DNA of 64,000 nucleotides from NCBI RefSeq assembly GCF_027579695.1, contig NC_083576.1, positions 35,381,760 to 35,445,759 on the forward strand, read 5' to 3'. Origin of the DNA: Neoarius graeffei (Eukaryota; Chordata; Actinopteri; Siluriformes; Ariidae). This document shows, piece after piece, positions 32,800 to 42,210 of this stretch; within the stretch, counting starts at the first letter, position 1, and every line of letters begins with the position of its first letter. The notes beneath the pieces are model-generated. The model worked only from the letters and a program-made list of their open reading frames with translations. It was not told where the DNA came from and did not search any database. Made by a program: the position numbers and the translations under genes.

Positions 32800-33940
32800 A
32801 AATTATCAAGAACAATTCAATTTTATATCACTGCTATGCAGATGACACCCAAATTTATCTTGCTCTATCACCTAATGATTATGCCCCCCTTGAATGTCTC
32901 TACCAGTGTATCGATCAAATCAACAACTGGATGTCACAAAATTTTCTTCAGCTGAACACAGATAAAACAGAAGTAATTCTATTTGGAAAAAAGAAGAAAG
33001 ACTCAGGATTACCACTATTCTTGACACAAAGGGGATTAAAACAAAAGAAATGGTTAAAAATCTTGGTGTTTTCATTGACAGCGAGCTAAACTTTGACAGT
33101 CACATGAAAGCAATCACTAATACGGCATTTTATCACCTAAAAAACATTTCCAAACTAAGAGGACTTATGTCAAAAAATGATCTGGAAAAACTTATACATG
33201 CCTTCATCTCTAGTAGGGTTGATTACTGCAATGGCCTTTTCACAGGCCTGCCAAAAAAAACCGTCAAATGACTTCAGCCGGTTCAAAATGCAGCAGCTAG
33301 GGTTCTCACACGAACAAAAAGAACAGAGCACATTACTCCAATTCTAAGGTCCCTTCACTGGCTTCCAGTAAGCTACAGAATTGACTTTAAAGCATTGCTG
33401 CTGGTGTACAAATCTCTAAATGGTACAGGGCCCAATTACCTCTCTGATATGTTGCAGCGGCCTAACCCAATCAGATCGCAGCAGAAAAATTTACTGTTAA
33501 AACCTGTTGTTAAAACAAAGTGTGGTGAAGCAGCTTTTAGCTACTATGCAGTACAGCTATGGAACCAACTGCCAGAGGACATCAAAAATGCTCCTGCTGT
33601 TGGCAGCATCAAATCTAGGTTGAAGACCAAGCCGTTTTCAGATGCTTTCTGCTAAATTATTAATATTGCCATCTCTACATGTTTTAAACTCTTTACTTTT
33701 ACAGTCTCTCCATGTTTTAAATTTTACTGAACTTTTATTCTATTTTATTCTGCTGTTTTTTTTAATTGAACTCATTTTATTTTATTTCTACTCTTGTTTA
33801 ATTCTTATTAATTTTCTTCCCCATTTATTTTATGTCGTCATTTTATTTTCTATTGTTTACTGTTTTGCTTTTACTTCTGTAAAGCACATTGAACTGCCAC
33901 TGTGTATGAAATGTGCTATATAAATAAACTTGCCTTGCCT
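32800..33940 (+). pseudogene. L2-clade LINE fragment, 5' truncated
   Basis: Plus reading begins at [18 protein letters not shown] (catalytic Asp pair) and continues with [59 protein letters not shown] and SIKSRLKTKPFSDAFC, ending at 33655. Frameshifts lie near 33010-33050 and a TGA at 33269. The tail ATATAAATAAACTTGCCTTG at about 33920-33940 is the L2-type 3' end. It is a different subfamily from the copy at 42210-45468. Confidence 0.88.
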
Positions 33941-34260
33941 TACATTTCCCCCCCCCCATCCCTTCTTTTTCCGGGGCTACACGAATGTAACATGGATAGA
34001 TGGGGGCTGGCTGAGCTATTACTACAATGTTAGCCTTAAAGGCGTCACACAGTGGCGTTAAAAGTCGCATTATTCTGCACCAGAATGCTTTCGAGATTCG
34101 AAATAAATTGACCGTCGATTTTTCAAAAGCTTCCCGCGGTTGTAATCGGTCCTTATTTGATCATGCCCATCACTTGAAATTTTCCGCGTTCACAGCGCCC
34201 CCTCTCGGTCAATGGAACAGCTGCGTGACGTCATACCAGTAACCACTCGGTGCAGTTGCA

Positions 34261-34481
34261 ATGACGGACACACCAGAAAATAGGAGCGATGCTGAGGAAA
34301 TTAGCTTTGATTTTACCGATACAGAAGAAGAAAATGGCCCACAAGTAGAGATTTTGACAGCTGAATGTCCTGGTGGTATCCAGCCTTACAGATTTGAACC
34401 TGAGCGCTCATCTTCAGAAGAAAATGAGGACAGTTCTGACGACGACAGAAACGAAGACGGGCGACTTGAAGACTTGTTTTG
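34261..34481 (+). CDS. acidic first exon, P2X7-intracellular-domain-like, in the TTAA element
   Basis: It starts at ATG 34261 with MTDTPENRSDAEEISFDFTD. It is strongly acidic, then has GGIQPYRFEPERSSSEENED and a DDDRNEDGRLEDLFW end at a GT donor (34482). The pattern IQPYRFEP...acidic...RL is what I recall from fish repeat proteins that resemble the C-terminal domain of P2X7. No second exon with the expected Cys-rich W-C-x-C-x2-C text is found nearby, so this is partial. It is open and undamaged as far as it goes. Confidence 0.4.
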
Positions 34482-35084
34482 GTTGGTTTCTCTGACTAAA
34501 TCACTACTTGTGTATTTTTAAAGACCATTTTCACTTGAATTAGAATGCTGTGTGATTAATCTATGATTGTGTGTAATACTGATAGCTGTAGGGGTGAAAG
34601 TATAGCTAGAAAGATTGAATTCTAGCAACTTGACAGCTTGCGATCTCGCGAAATGCAGTGGGCCTTCTAATACAGTAGACCCCTTGATATTCCAGTTTTC
34701 ATCATTTTCCTTTTATTGCGGTTGATTTTAACTTGATATTCAGTATGTTATAGGCTGGGAGTATTGAGCTTTGTATTGTATTGTTTAGTAAACGTACAAT
34801 CGTCAGTAATAAGTGATAATTATTAGTTAAAGGCAGCTCTGTGGCATAAATCTTTCAATTAATCTTCTGTCATCCATTTGCTAAAATTATGTGCAACATG
34901 TGTTATCAAGACAACACTTCATGTGACAAAGAAAGATATGACAAATACATAAATGTATGAAAATCATTTTGTACAATTAATGATTGATACATAGAAACAC
35001 TTAAAACATGTGTGTGGCAGCGGGGGCGTGGTCAAGCGCCGGTCTGTGACAGGAGGGCGGAGCCAGGGAAGGTGTAAACCCGTC

Positions 35085-35410
35085 AGGAGGGGGAGGAGGC
35101 GCGCCGCGCGCTGCTCCATCGGCCACCCCGAGGCTTCGGCGACCTGCTCGAACAATGGGAGAAACGCCTCGGGGTCGTCCTTCGGGCCCATCTTGGTCAC
35201 GGTGAGGGGAGACGGGCCCGAGGCCGGGGCGCTGGTGGACCCCGCCGACGCGAGGAGATGCCGGAACGCCTCACGATCTTCCTGCTGGGCCAGCACCAGG
35301 GCTTCGAAGCACCGCTCTTGCTCCTTTCGGAGCGTGACGAGCGCCTGGTGCTGGCTTTGCTGAGCCGTGGCGAGGGCGTGGACCAGGTCTGCGAACGGGG
35401 AGGATTCCAT
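35085..35410 (-). pseudogene. gag: gag N-terminal fragment of the Gmr1-like family
   Basis: ATG at 35410 reads MESSPFADLVHALATAQQSQ, then LRKEQERCFEALVLAQQEDR and KMGPKDDPEAFLPLFEQVAE, ending LLPLLTG where the inverted U3 begins. It is clearly homologous to 23-320 of the first element and better preserved. It shows where the start of that gag, outside the window, should lie. Confidence 0.88.
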
Positions 35411-35439
35411 GGGGCTGCGAGGTTGGTGCTCCACCTTGT

Positions 35440-35457
35440 CCCGGGTTTTGGCACCAC
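35440..35457 (-). other. primer binding site
   Basis: Immediately after the LTR end CTCTACA, the minus strand reads GTGGTGCCAAAACCCGGG, placed and shaped like a tRNA primer site of a gypsy element. Confidence 0.5.
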
Positions 35458-35729
35458 TGTAGAGCTCTCTGAAGTGTGGGTGGAGCACAGAGGACGGCAG
35501 GACAACGCTTCAGATGCAAATAGACTTTTTATTGCCAGACTTTTCAGTAGAACCGCCAGTTTTAATCTGATAGCGAAACACACAGTGTTCTTGTCCCGGG
35601 ATGAGCTCTTCTCTGCTCTCCCTCTGCCTCCTTAAATAGGGCGCGGTTACTGGGAAAACACAGGTTAATTACCGTCAGGTGTAATGATCCTGTCACAGAC
35701 CGGCGCTTGACCACGCCCCCGCTGCCACA
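35458..35729 (-). repeat. LTR (272 bp) of the inverted-U3 element
   Basis: Begins TGTGGCAGC and ends CTCTACA on minus. It contains CCTATTTAAGG (TATA-like) and AATAAA. It is related to the 5656-5974 LTR but lacks a block of about 30 bp in U3. Confidence 0.75.
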
Positions 35730-36479
35730 ATGTGTTTTTAAAAAAAAAATTTTTTCTATCAATACCTAGCCATGACCTTGAAATCAGATCCATTGATAAC
35801 AGTCACAAATAGTGTTCAGTGTTCGTTGTTACAGCCAAACACAATACACCGATTAGGCATTTTGTATCACAGAATATTAATACATCATTTCATAGTGTTT
35901 TGAGTGTTCAAAACTATCCACAAACTGAATAAATCCACAAAATCCGCAATGTAAACAACTCTGGTAAACGCACGCCATAGAGAAAACATGGGGACAGGCC
36001 AGCATCACCCAAGGGAGGTTACTGGTATGACGGCACACATAAGTTGACCTAGTTAACGGCTGGCTGCCTAAATTTGGCTGTGCGCGTCAACTTTAAATGC
36101 TTGTAGCGGGCGCATCGTGACACAGATCGCGGGAAACCGAGGGGCTTGAATAACCCACCAAACCTGACATTTTGACACATGATATAGCCTGATTGCTGAA
36201 ATTACCGCACGACGCCTTTAAACCTTATTTGACTTCAGAGAAAGGGAATTTCTTTCCATCAACGAGGGCGAATGAGCCTTTGAAGGAGGCCTTCTTACCC
36301 TCCTCTCGAGCCTTCTTTAGCAAGGGCAAAAGTTTGTTCCTAGCTACCCTGTCCTCTGGAGACAGCGGCTCTGTGACGCATAGATTATTCTCCTTAAGTC
36401 AAGTCAAGTCAACTTTATTGTCAAATATGCTATACATGCTCGACATACAGCACATATGAAATTACAGTCCTCTCTGACC

Positions 36480-36735
36480 CACAGTGCAAACAGGCAATGC
36501 AATAAATTAAAAAAATAGAATAATTGAAATAAACAATACAAACAGTATAACCACTCTAGATAAGAACTGGACATAGACTAAACACTCATAAATAAAAAAA
36601 ATAGAATAATTGAAATAAACAAACAGTATAAACACTCAATAAGAACTAGACATAGACTAAACACTCAAAAATAGAATAATTGAAATAAACAAACACAAAC
36701 AGTATAAACACTCGATAAGAACTAGACACATGGGT
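36480..36735. repeat. tandem repeats in Rex1 3' UTR
   Basis: Units containing AATAATTGAAATAAACAA and ACAGTATAAACACTC repeat about every 70-90 bp here and again at 42005-42090 beyond the inserted block. Confidence 0.7.
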
Positions 36736-36754
36736 TTCCCCAAAGCGTTTTAAG

Positions 36755-37268
36755 GCCAATTTATGCTGACAACCCAGTCCTCGCAGATGGCGTCGCAGAT
36801 GGCATCTGCAAAGCCCCCCCCCAGACGCTCTGCACGCACCTCCCAAAAATTGTGACCACCGCAGATAGCCTCGCAGACAGCGTCGCAGACAAGGGGGCTC
36901 TGATTGGTCCACTCTACATCTGCTGTACACGCACTTCTGCTTCCCTACTTTCCCGGTTTGGTTTGTTTTCACGACCGCCATTTTTAAAAACACGAGCAAA
37001 GATGGAGCAGCACGAAGAGCAGTTGCTCGAGGAAGTACGTACATCTATACGACTCCAGTTCTAGTCATTATAAGTAACCGGAGGATAAACACTCCACTAA
37101 CCACACCCACCAACTACTCCTAGCGATTTTGCGACTTCGCGCCCCCTTGCATTGTGGCGGTGAATAACATCGCGCACGCCTATTACTCCCCGCTCAATGA
37201 TAAATTACAACTGTCTGCGAAAAGCTATCTGCGAAAGCCTTGTCGCAAGAGCATGCAGAGGCCTTTAG
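36755..37268. mobile_element. MITE, PIF/Harbinger-like
   Basis: The ends AAGGCCAATTTATGCTGACA and (complement) AAGGCCTCTGCATGCTCTTG are partly inverted. Inside lie repeated CGCAGATGGCGTCGCAGA motifs and a short frame MEQHEEQLLEEVRTSIRL (36999-37061) that looks like the start of a transposon-borne gene. Confidence 0.45.
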
Positions 37269-37296
37269 TCGCTTTAGTTAAAATCCGATACGCTTA

Positions 37297-37969
37297 TGGC
37301 CCTTTTCCACTACCCTTTTTCAGCTCACTTCAGCTCACTTCAGCCCGACACGGCTCGCGTTTCGACTACCAAAAACCAGCACGACTCAGCTCGCTTCAGC
37401 CCTGCTTAGCCCCTAAAACTCGCACCGTTTTGGAGTGGGGCTGAAGCGAGCCAAAGCGAGCCGAGTGAGGCTGGGGGCGTGAGCAGACACTCCCCTGTGC
37501 ACTGATTGGTGAGGAGGAGTGTCCTCACACACCCACACATGCCCCGCGAGCGCGCTGGGATCTGTAAACACCGCAAACCCGGAAGGAAGAATTACGAGAA
37601 TTTCTGAAGCCTTATGCGCCTCGCCTCATCTATACGCTCTTGCCAGTATTAACCGCGTTGTCGGTGACAACAAGCCATAGCACCAAGACCAGCAACACTA
37701 ACGACTCCATGTCCTCCATGTTTATTGTTTACTATTCGGGTCGTGAGACTACCGCTTAAAAGCTCACTGATGTCACTGTTTGCGCTGCTTAACGACATCA
37801 CCTGACGTCCACCCACTTTCGCTAACTCCACCCAATGTGTCCACCCACTTCCAGCCAGCACGGTTCAGCGCGGTTGTAGTCGAAATGCAACTCCAACAGC
37901 CCCGCTCAGCCCGACTCAGCACGGCACGGCTCAGCGCGACTCAGCCGCGTTTGTAGTGGAAAAGCGGCA
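37297..37969 (+). mobile_element. PIF/Harbinger-like MITE, copy 1 of 3
   Basis: The ends TGGCCCTTTTCCACTAC and (complement) TGCCGCTTTTCCACTAC are flanked by TTA at 37294-37296 and 37970-37972. It is GC-rich inside, with clusters of CAGCTC/CAGCCC motifs near both ends. It is 673 bp and non-coding. Other copies are at 49322-50571 and 63247-63901. Confidence 0.88.
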
Positions 37970-38115
37970 TTAGATTTATACCGATACGTTAAATTTCCTA
38001 CCCACAAGTAACTAGATACATAGGAGAGCAAATAACAGATCCATTTACATACTGATATTTGTGTTAAACAAGTGGTCTTTTTTTCCAATGTTTGTGTTGA
38101 TTCTGTTAAAGTAAT

Positions 38116-38424
38116 ATGTCCGCGTGGTATGATGTAAACAAACTAATCTGTTGGCTACGTCAAGATCACGTGTTCAAACCGTCCAATAAAAATATCGAAA
38201 GAAAACGTCAGCCATCCCGGAAGTTTCCGATTCATTATAAGCAATCTCATTGGCTGCCGATGTTGTCCCCCACTGGACGGACAAAGCCGACTGATTTTAA
38301 TAAGCTAGGAGAAGACTCGCTGGACAAATTAATCCACATCAGCATGGATGACAGCGAGATGGACGATGAGAGGGTTGCCCAACATTGGGCCAAGCAAAAG
38401 CCAAGGAGAATTAATCTGCTTTAA
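38116..38424 (+). CDS. unrecognised 102-codon open frame
   Basis: It starts at ATG 38116 (MSAWYDVNKLICWLRQDHVF) and ends RVAQHWAKQKPRRINLL at the edge of the foldback element. It is basic in the middle and acidic near DDSEMDDERV. I do not recognise it. It could be the terminal exon of a gene in the surrounding transposon, or chance. The end ...KLGEDSLDKLIHISMDD looks protein-like rather than random. Confidence 0.25.
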   Translation: MSAWYDVNKLICWLRQDHVFKPSNKNIERKRQPSRKFPIHYKQSHWLPMLSPTGRTKPTDFNKLGEDSLDKLIHISMDDSEMDDERVAQHWAKQKPRRINLL

Positions 38425-39175
38425 AGGAGTAGAAAACTTAATTCATTAGTTTGGGTTTGCAGAAAGGTTATGTACTTATAAACACTCTCACAAAGTGAAG
38501 TTGTCCAAATGTGTCAAATATAGCATAATTTCAAGTAATCATAAGCATTTTTGGCAGTGTGAGGTCACTGGGATCCATTTAACAAAAGAAGGCTCCGGAT
38601 TATTATTTTGTTAAAGGCTCACAGTGACATCACACTGCCAAATATGCTTATCATTATTATTCACAATTATGCTACATTTGACAAATTCCCTTCATGAAAT
38701 GTGTTTAAAAGCACATAATCTTTCTGCAAACTTAAACTGTAGAAATTAAGGGCCCCGTTTACACGAGGACGCTGTCGGGTAAAAACGACTAAATATTTTA
38801 TCGGAAGTGCCTTTCGTCTACATGGGGACGGCGTTTCCGAGGCTGAAAAACGGAAAAAATTGAAAACGCCTTCCAAAGTGGACAAGTTAAAAACAGCCCC
38901 CGTTGCATATCCGTCTAAACTACCCAATACGCGAAACTCTGCTCGGATCTGCTCACATCAGGTACGCGTTTACGTCATACATATGTCATATACTGTACAT
39001 GCCAGCCCGGGAAGTAAAAAGTAAGTAAAAAAGTAAGAGCATGTCTGATTACATCGATCCAACGGACCTTCAAGCTGCTCTGGCAGCTTTAATAAACGTC
39101 CAGGAGTCCTTCGAACATCTATACCGAATCTGCACATATACCGTTAATGAACAGAGGCGGGTATAGTATGCTCTT

Positions 39176-40055
39176 TAGTGGTGTGTCGTTCACGAACGAA
39201 CCGTTCTTTTTGAACGAGTCTTCGAAGTGAACGACTAGAACTAGTTCGCGCTGCCTCTCGTTCTCGGTCGTTCGCGAATCAGCAGTCTCTGCTCGCTGGC
39301 AGCAGGGCGGTCGCTGAATCTCGGTCGTTGGCGAATCAGCAGGATCTGTTTAGTAGCAGAAGGGCGTCCAACTTGCATTTTGATCTGTGCAGAGCAGCTC
39401 CATTTTACTTCTTTAAGGGCTATCTGAGCCCTATTATCAGAGCGTTGACACATGCCAGGTCTTTAGTTTACAATTTAGAGCTCTCACTCAGCAATACATT
39501 TCAGTTCACAGCGAACGAGCTCAGCAGTTCGTGAACGAACGAACGAACAGCCAGCAGCCAGCCTGCCTGCTGCCATACTGGGCTGGGCGCATACGATGAC
39601 TTGTAAAGTTGTTTATTCTCTGAAATGAGTGTTGCTGTTAAATAAGCAATTTTTTTTTTTTGCTTAATGGGTTTGAGAGAACAACTGCATAGCCGGCAGA
39701 CCATGGCTCTACTAAAATAAATATAATAAATATAAAAACAGCTTTATTCTCATCTACATTTAATTAACTTTCAGAGCTTTGTTTATGTAGTCTTTTTCAG
39801 ATAATGCTAGGATAATGTTTTTCTTCCACCTTTTTCTCAAGCACATTGTAATGTATGAAAATCTATTGTGGATGGCACCTCTGCCGCCTCTCGTTCACTC
39901 AAGATGAACTAAACTTCGGACGACAGCCATTGTTGTGCCGCTTTGGTGTGACGTCATCAAAATGAACGAGTGAACGAACTGAACGAACGAATTTCTTTGC
40001 TGAACTGACCGACATGAACGAACTGGCGGAAATGAATCGCCATGTCCCACCAATA
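39176..40055. mobile_element. hAT-type element with GAACGAAC-rich ends
   Basis: A perfect 8-bp duplication ATGCTCTT lies at 39168-39175 and 40056-40063. The ends read TAGTGGTGTGTCGTTCACG and (complement) TATTGGTGGGACATGGCG. Many GAACGA motifs lie near both ends. It is 880 bp with no transposase remnant seen. Confidence 0.85.
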
Positions 40056-40063
40056 ATGCTCTT

Positions 40064-40751
40064 ACTTTTTTACTTACTTACCATAGCCAGAGTAGTCAAC
40101 GTTTTCGCGGCGCAGATGTGCAGATCAGACAAGACGGAAGACGTTACGCATGCGTGCAGACATAGCGGAGGTCTTTCACAGCACCACCTAGCCGCCTGGC
40201 ATGCACATCTGTGACAGAGCGCAATGCGTCTTGTCACTAAACAGCGGTTCCTCCCGCTGGTCATGTTTCAATGGTCAAGTGCAATGGACTAAACCACAGT
40301 TGCAAAGACGTTCCAAATACAATCTGTGTTGTATGTTTGGTAATGGGGGCTTTACAAGTATGTTTTGTTACGGGTACATTTGTTACAACTTTTAGATATG
40401 TAAACCTGAAATGTTTGGTACATGTGTTCATAGTAAAAGACGCGACACAGGTTTAAACAGCGCAAGCATTTATTAGTTTTCACTATAAACAATAGAGTGT
40501 AAAGATTCATTAAGTGCGCACGTTTAACATCTGAATCCTTTTCTGCTAGAGTTTATCTAACATCAGCCAGAAATGTTTGTAGCCATTTACCTGCTGTAGT
40601 CTTCCGGGTGCGGGACCAAAGCAGAATGCAGGTCTGAAAGTGCTTTTCAAGGTTTCTTCCGCGATGCGCGGGAAAGCAGCTCATTAGAGCGGAGAGAAAT
40701 GGTCTAAAAATCTTACGCAAGTGTTTGTTGTAATATTTAAGGTCTGCACAT
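40064..40751. other. unassigned interior of the Harbinger-like element
   Basis: Only short frames. No motif recognised. Confidence 0.35.
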
Positions 40752-41146
40752 TGTTGTAGGAGTGTAATGCATGCAGTGAAAATGTTTAGAACTGTTAAAA
40801 TCTGTCTAGATGTGTTGATTGATTTTAATTGTGTTAAGACTGTGACGTAGTCTTTATGCGCTGCACTGTTCATTGGGGGGATGGCCTCGGCAGGGAGAGG
40901 ACGCGTGACTTGAGCTCTGTGTGAGTAATGCCAGAGTGGCCTAGCTTGCGTGGGCATTTTGTCCCAGAATTTTTTTTTGTTTCTTTGGTTTTGTCATCAG
41001 TGTTTTTTTTTTTTTTGTTTGTTTGTCCTGTTTGTGTTAACTGCTGGCTTAAGAATAAAAAGAAAACTATTTTTGTACAAGAATTTTCCTTGTTTTGCTC
41101 ATCATTCTGACTGACTACTCCATCCGCTCGGCACACTCTTACAACA
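40752..41146 (+). repeat. possible solo LTR
   Basis: The ends TGTTGTAGGAG and CTCTTACAACA form an imperfect TG...CA inverted pair about 395 bp apart, with AATAAA at about 41055. I see no 5-bp target duplication, so this is tentative. Confidence 0.3.
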
Positions 41147-41312
41147 TCCAATTGAATTCCACACATTTATGCGTCACCGTATAGACGCAGATTTCCTCCT
41201 TGAAAACGGTCGTGTAGACGCGGAAAAAAGTGAGAACAAAAACGGACTTTTGCGTTTTTGTTTCAGACCGTCCCCGTGTAAAGTGGGCCTAAGTTTTCTT
41301 TTCCTTTAAAAA

Positions 41313-41998
41313 TATAGGTTTTAATCTTAATCTAGTCCATTTAATAAAGTGCCAAAATTTAAACTTTATAATATGCAGTTGCCTTACTTTTCTTTTCAGT
41401 GCATCTTAGATCTACATATATTATGGTAATTGCATCCGAAACATTCTAAATCATTACAGTTATAGTAATACAGCAACTTATTTTAAGGTGGCAGGTCTTG
41501 GGTTCAGATCCCTTTGTGATCAACAGGAGGTCATGATGATCGATTCTCTTCATTGGATTGCATAAGATGGAGTAAACCACTGTTCATATTTTCATGCACA
41601 TTTTTGTTACAACACTACTTGATCATAGGTAATTAAGGTATCCCCGTAGATTTTCAATCTAACATATACCTCAGTAATCTATAACAAAACAGTTTAACTT
41701 GCATATTGAACTTTAAGGTGAAATTTCAAATGTGTATACATTAATACTATTTAGGTCAGAAATCAATGAAACACTGGTAAAATCTATCCTATAATCATGG
41801 ATCTAAAACCTTTCAGAGACCCTGAAAATGCACCGGAGAGCATCCATTTTCAAAAAATTTTCCAAGGGAGCATGCCCCCGGACCCCCCTAGTTTCGCTTC
41901 GCGCCTTTGGCGCTTGCTTTCAAACCAGTGGCGCTCAATTGTCTGTATCATCATGCCAGAATTTAGGGCTTTAATTTTTTTCTGGGGAAAACACAGAC
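41313..41998. other. right part of the composite block
   Basis: AT-rich, then a GC-richer segment around 41800-41960 (GCATGCCCCCGGACCCCC, TTTCGCTTCGCGCCTTTGGC) of the kind seen in decayed hAT/ZMYM repeats. No frame can be supported. Confidence 0.3.
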
Positions 41999-42210
41999 AG
42001 ACTAACACTCAAAAATAGAATAATTGAAATAAACAACACAAACCGTATAAACACTCTAGATAAGAACTAGACATAGACTAAACACTCGTATGTATACACA
42101 CACACACACAAATTGAAGCAAATAAACAGTCAAGGGCACTTGAGGTATAGCAGGTAAACATGAGATAAGCAGAATAAACAAACTAATAGCTGTTAAGTGA
42201 TCATTTAAGT

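Larger units (their letters stand above)
35013..35729 (-). mobile_element. gypsy-derived element with two U3 ends in inverted orientation
   Basis: Both outer ends start TGTGGCAGCGGGGGCGTGGT, one on each strand, with 41-42 bp of near-perfect symmetry. A perfect 5-bp target duplication ATGTG lies at 35008-35012 and 35730-35734. On the minus strand the order is complete LTR (35729-35458), primer-binding-like site, gag start (35410 to about 35085), then a jump into the start of a second U3 in reverse. An LTR element normally has TG at one end and CA at the other. The two U3 parts differ after 42 bp, so they are not two readings of one LTR. Confidence 0.85.
34040..36217 (+). mobile_element. TTAA-target DNA transposon (Kolobok/piggyBac-type target)
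   Basis: AGGCGTC (34040) and GACGCCT (36217) are inverted ends flanked by TTAA at 34036-34039 and 36218-36221. It sits just after the stop of LINE ORF1. It carries one exon-like frame (34261-34481) and is itself interrupted by the inverted-LTR element at 35013-35729. Short ends make the boundary call moderate, but host LINE text on both sides supports it. Confidence 0.6.
38750..41289. mobile_element. Harbinger-like transposon with TAA target duplication
   Basis: The ends GGGCCCCGTTTACACGAGGA and (complement) GGCCCACTTTACACGGGGAC are flanked by TAA (38747-38749, 41290-41292). Near the left a short frame (ALAALINVQESFEHLYRICT) resembles the region of the similar small element at 53598-54236. 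A hAT (39176-40055) and an LTR-like unit (40752-41146) are nested inside. Confidence 0.8.
38416..41312. mobile_element. foldback element split by a Harbinger-like insertion
   Basis: The left arm (about 38416-38575) matches in reverse complement the right arm (38610-38746) and, beyond the insertion, 41293-41312 (GTTTTCTTTTCCTTTAAA against TTTAAAGGAGTAGAAAAC). The symmetry only completes when 38750-41289 is removed, which dates the insertion after the foldback. Confidence 0.8.
36735..41998. mobile_element. composite insertion block within Rex1 3' UTR
   Basis: Rex1 text stops at AACTAGACAC (about 36733) and resumes at AGACTAACACTC (about 41999). The borders have weakly inverted TTTCCCC/GGGGAAA motifs. 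The block contains a MITE with GGCC-type ends (about 36755-37268), a PIF-like MITE (37297-37969), a short open frame (38116-38424), and a foldback element holding a Harbinger-like element that holds a hAT. The outermost element type is not identified. Confidence 0.5.

Noticed and set aside
34261-34481. Host P2RX7 gene
   Set aside because: Only an acidic repeat-family exon is present, inside a TTAA-flanked element. No channel exons are seen.
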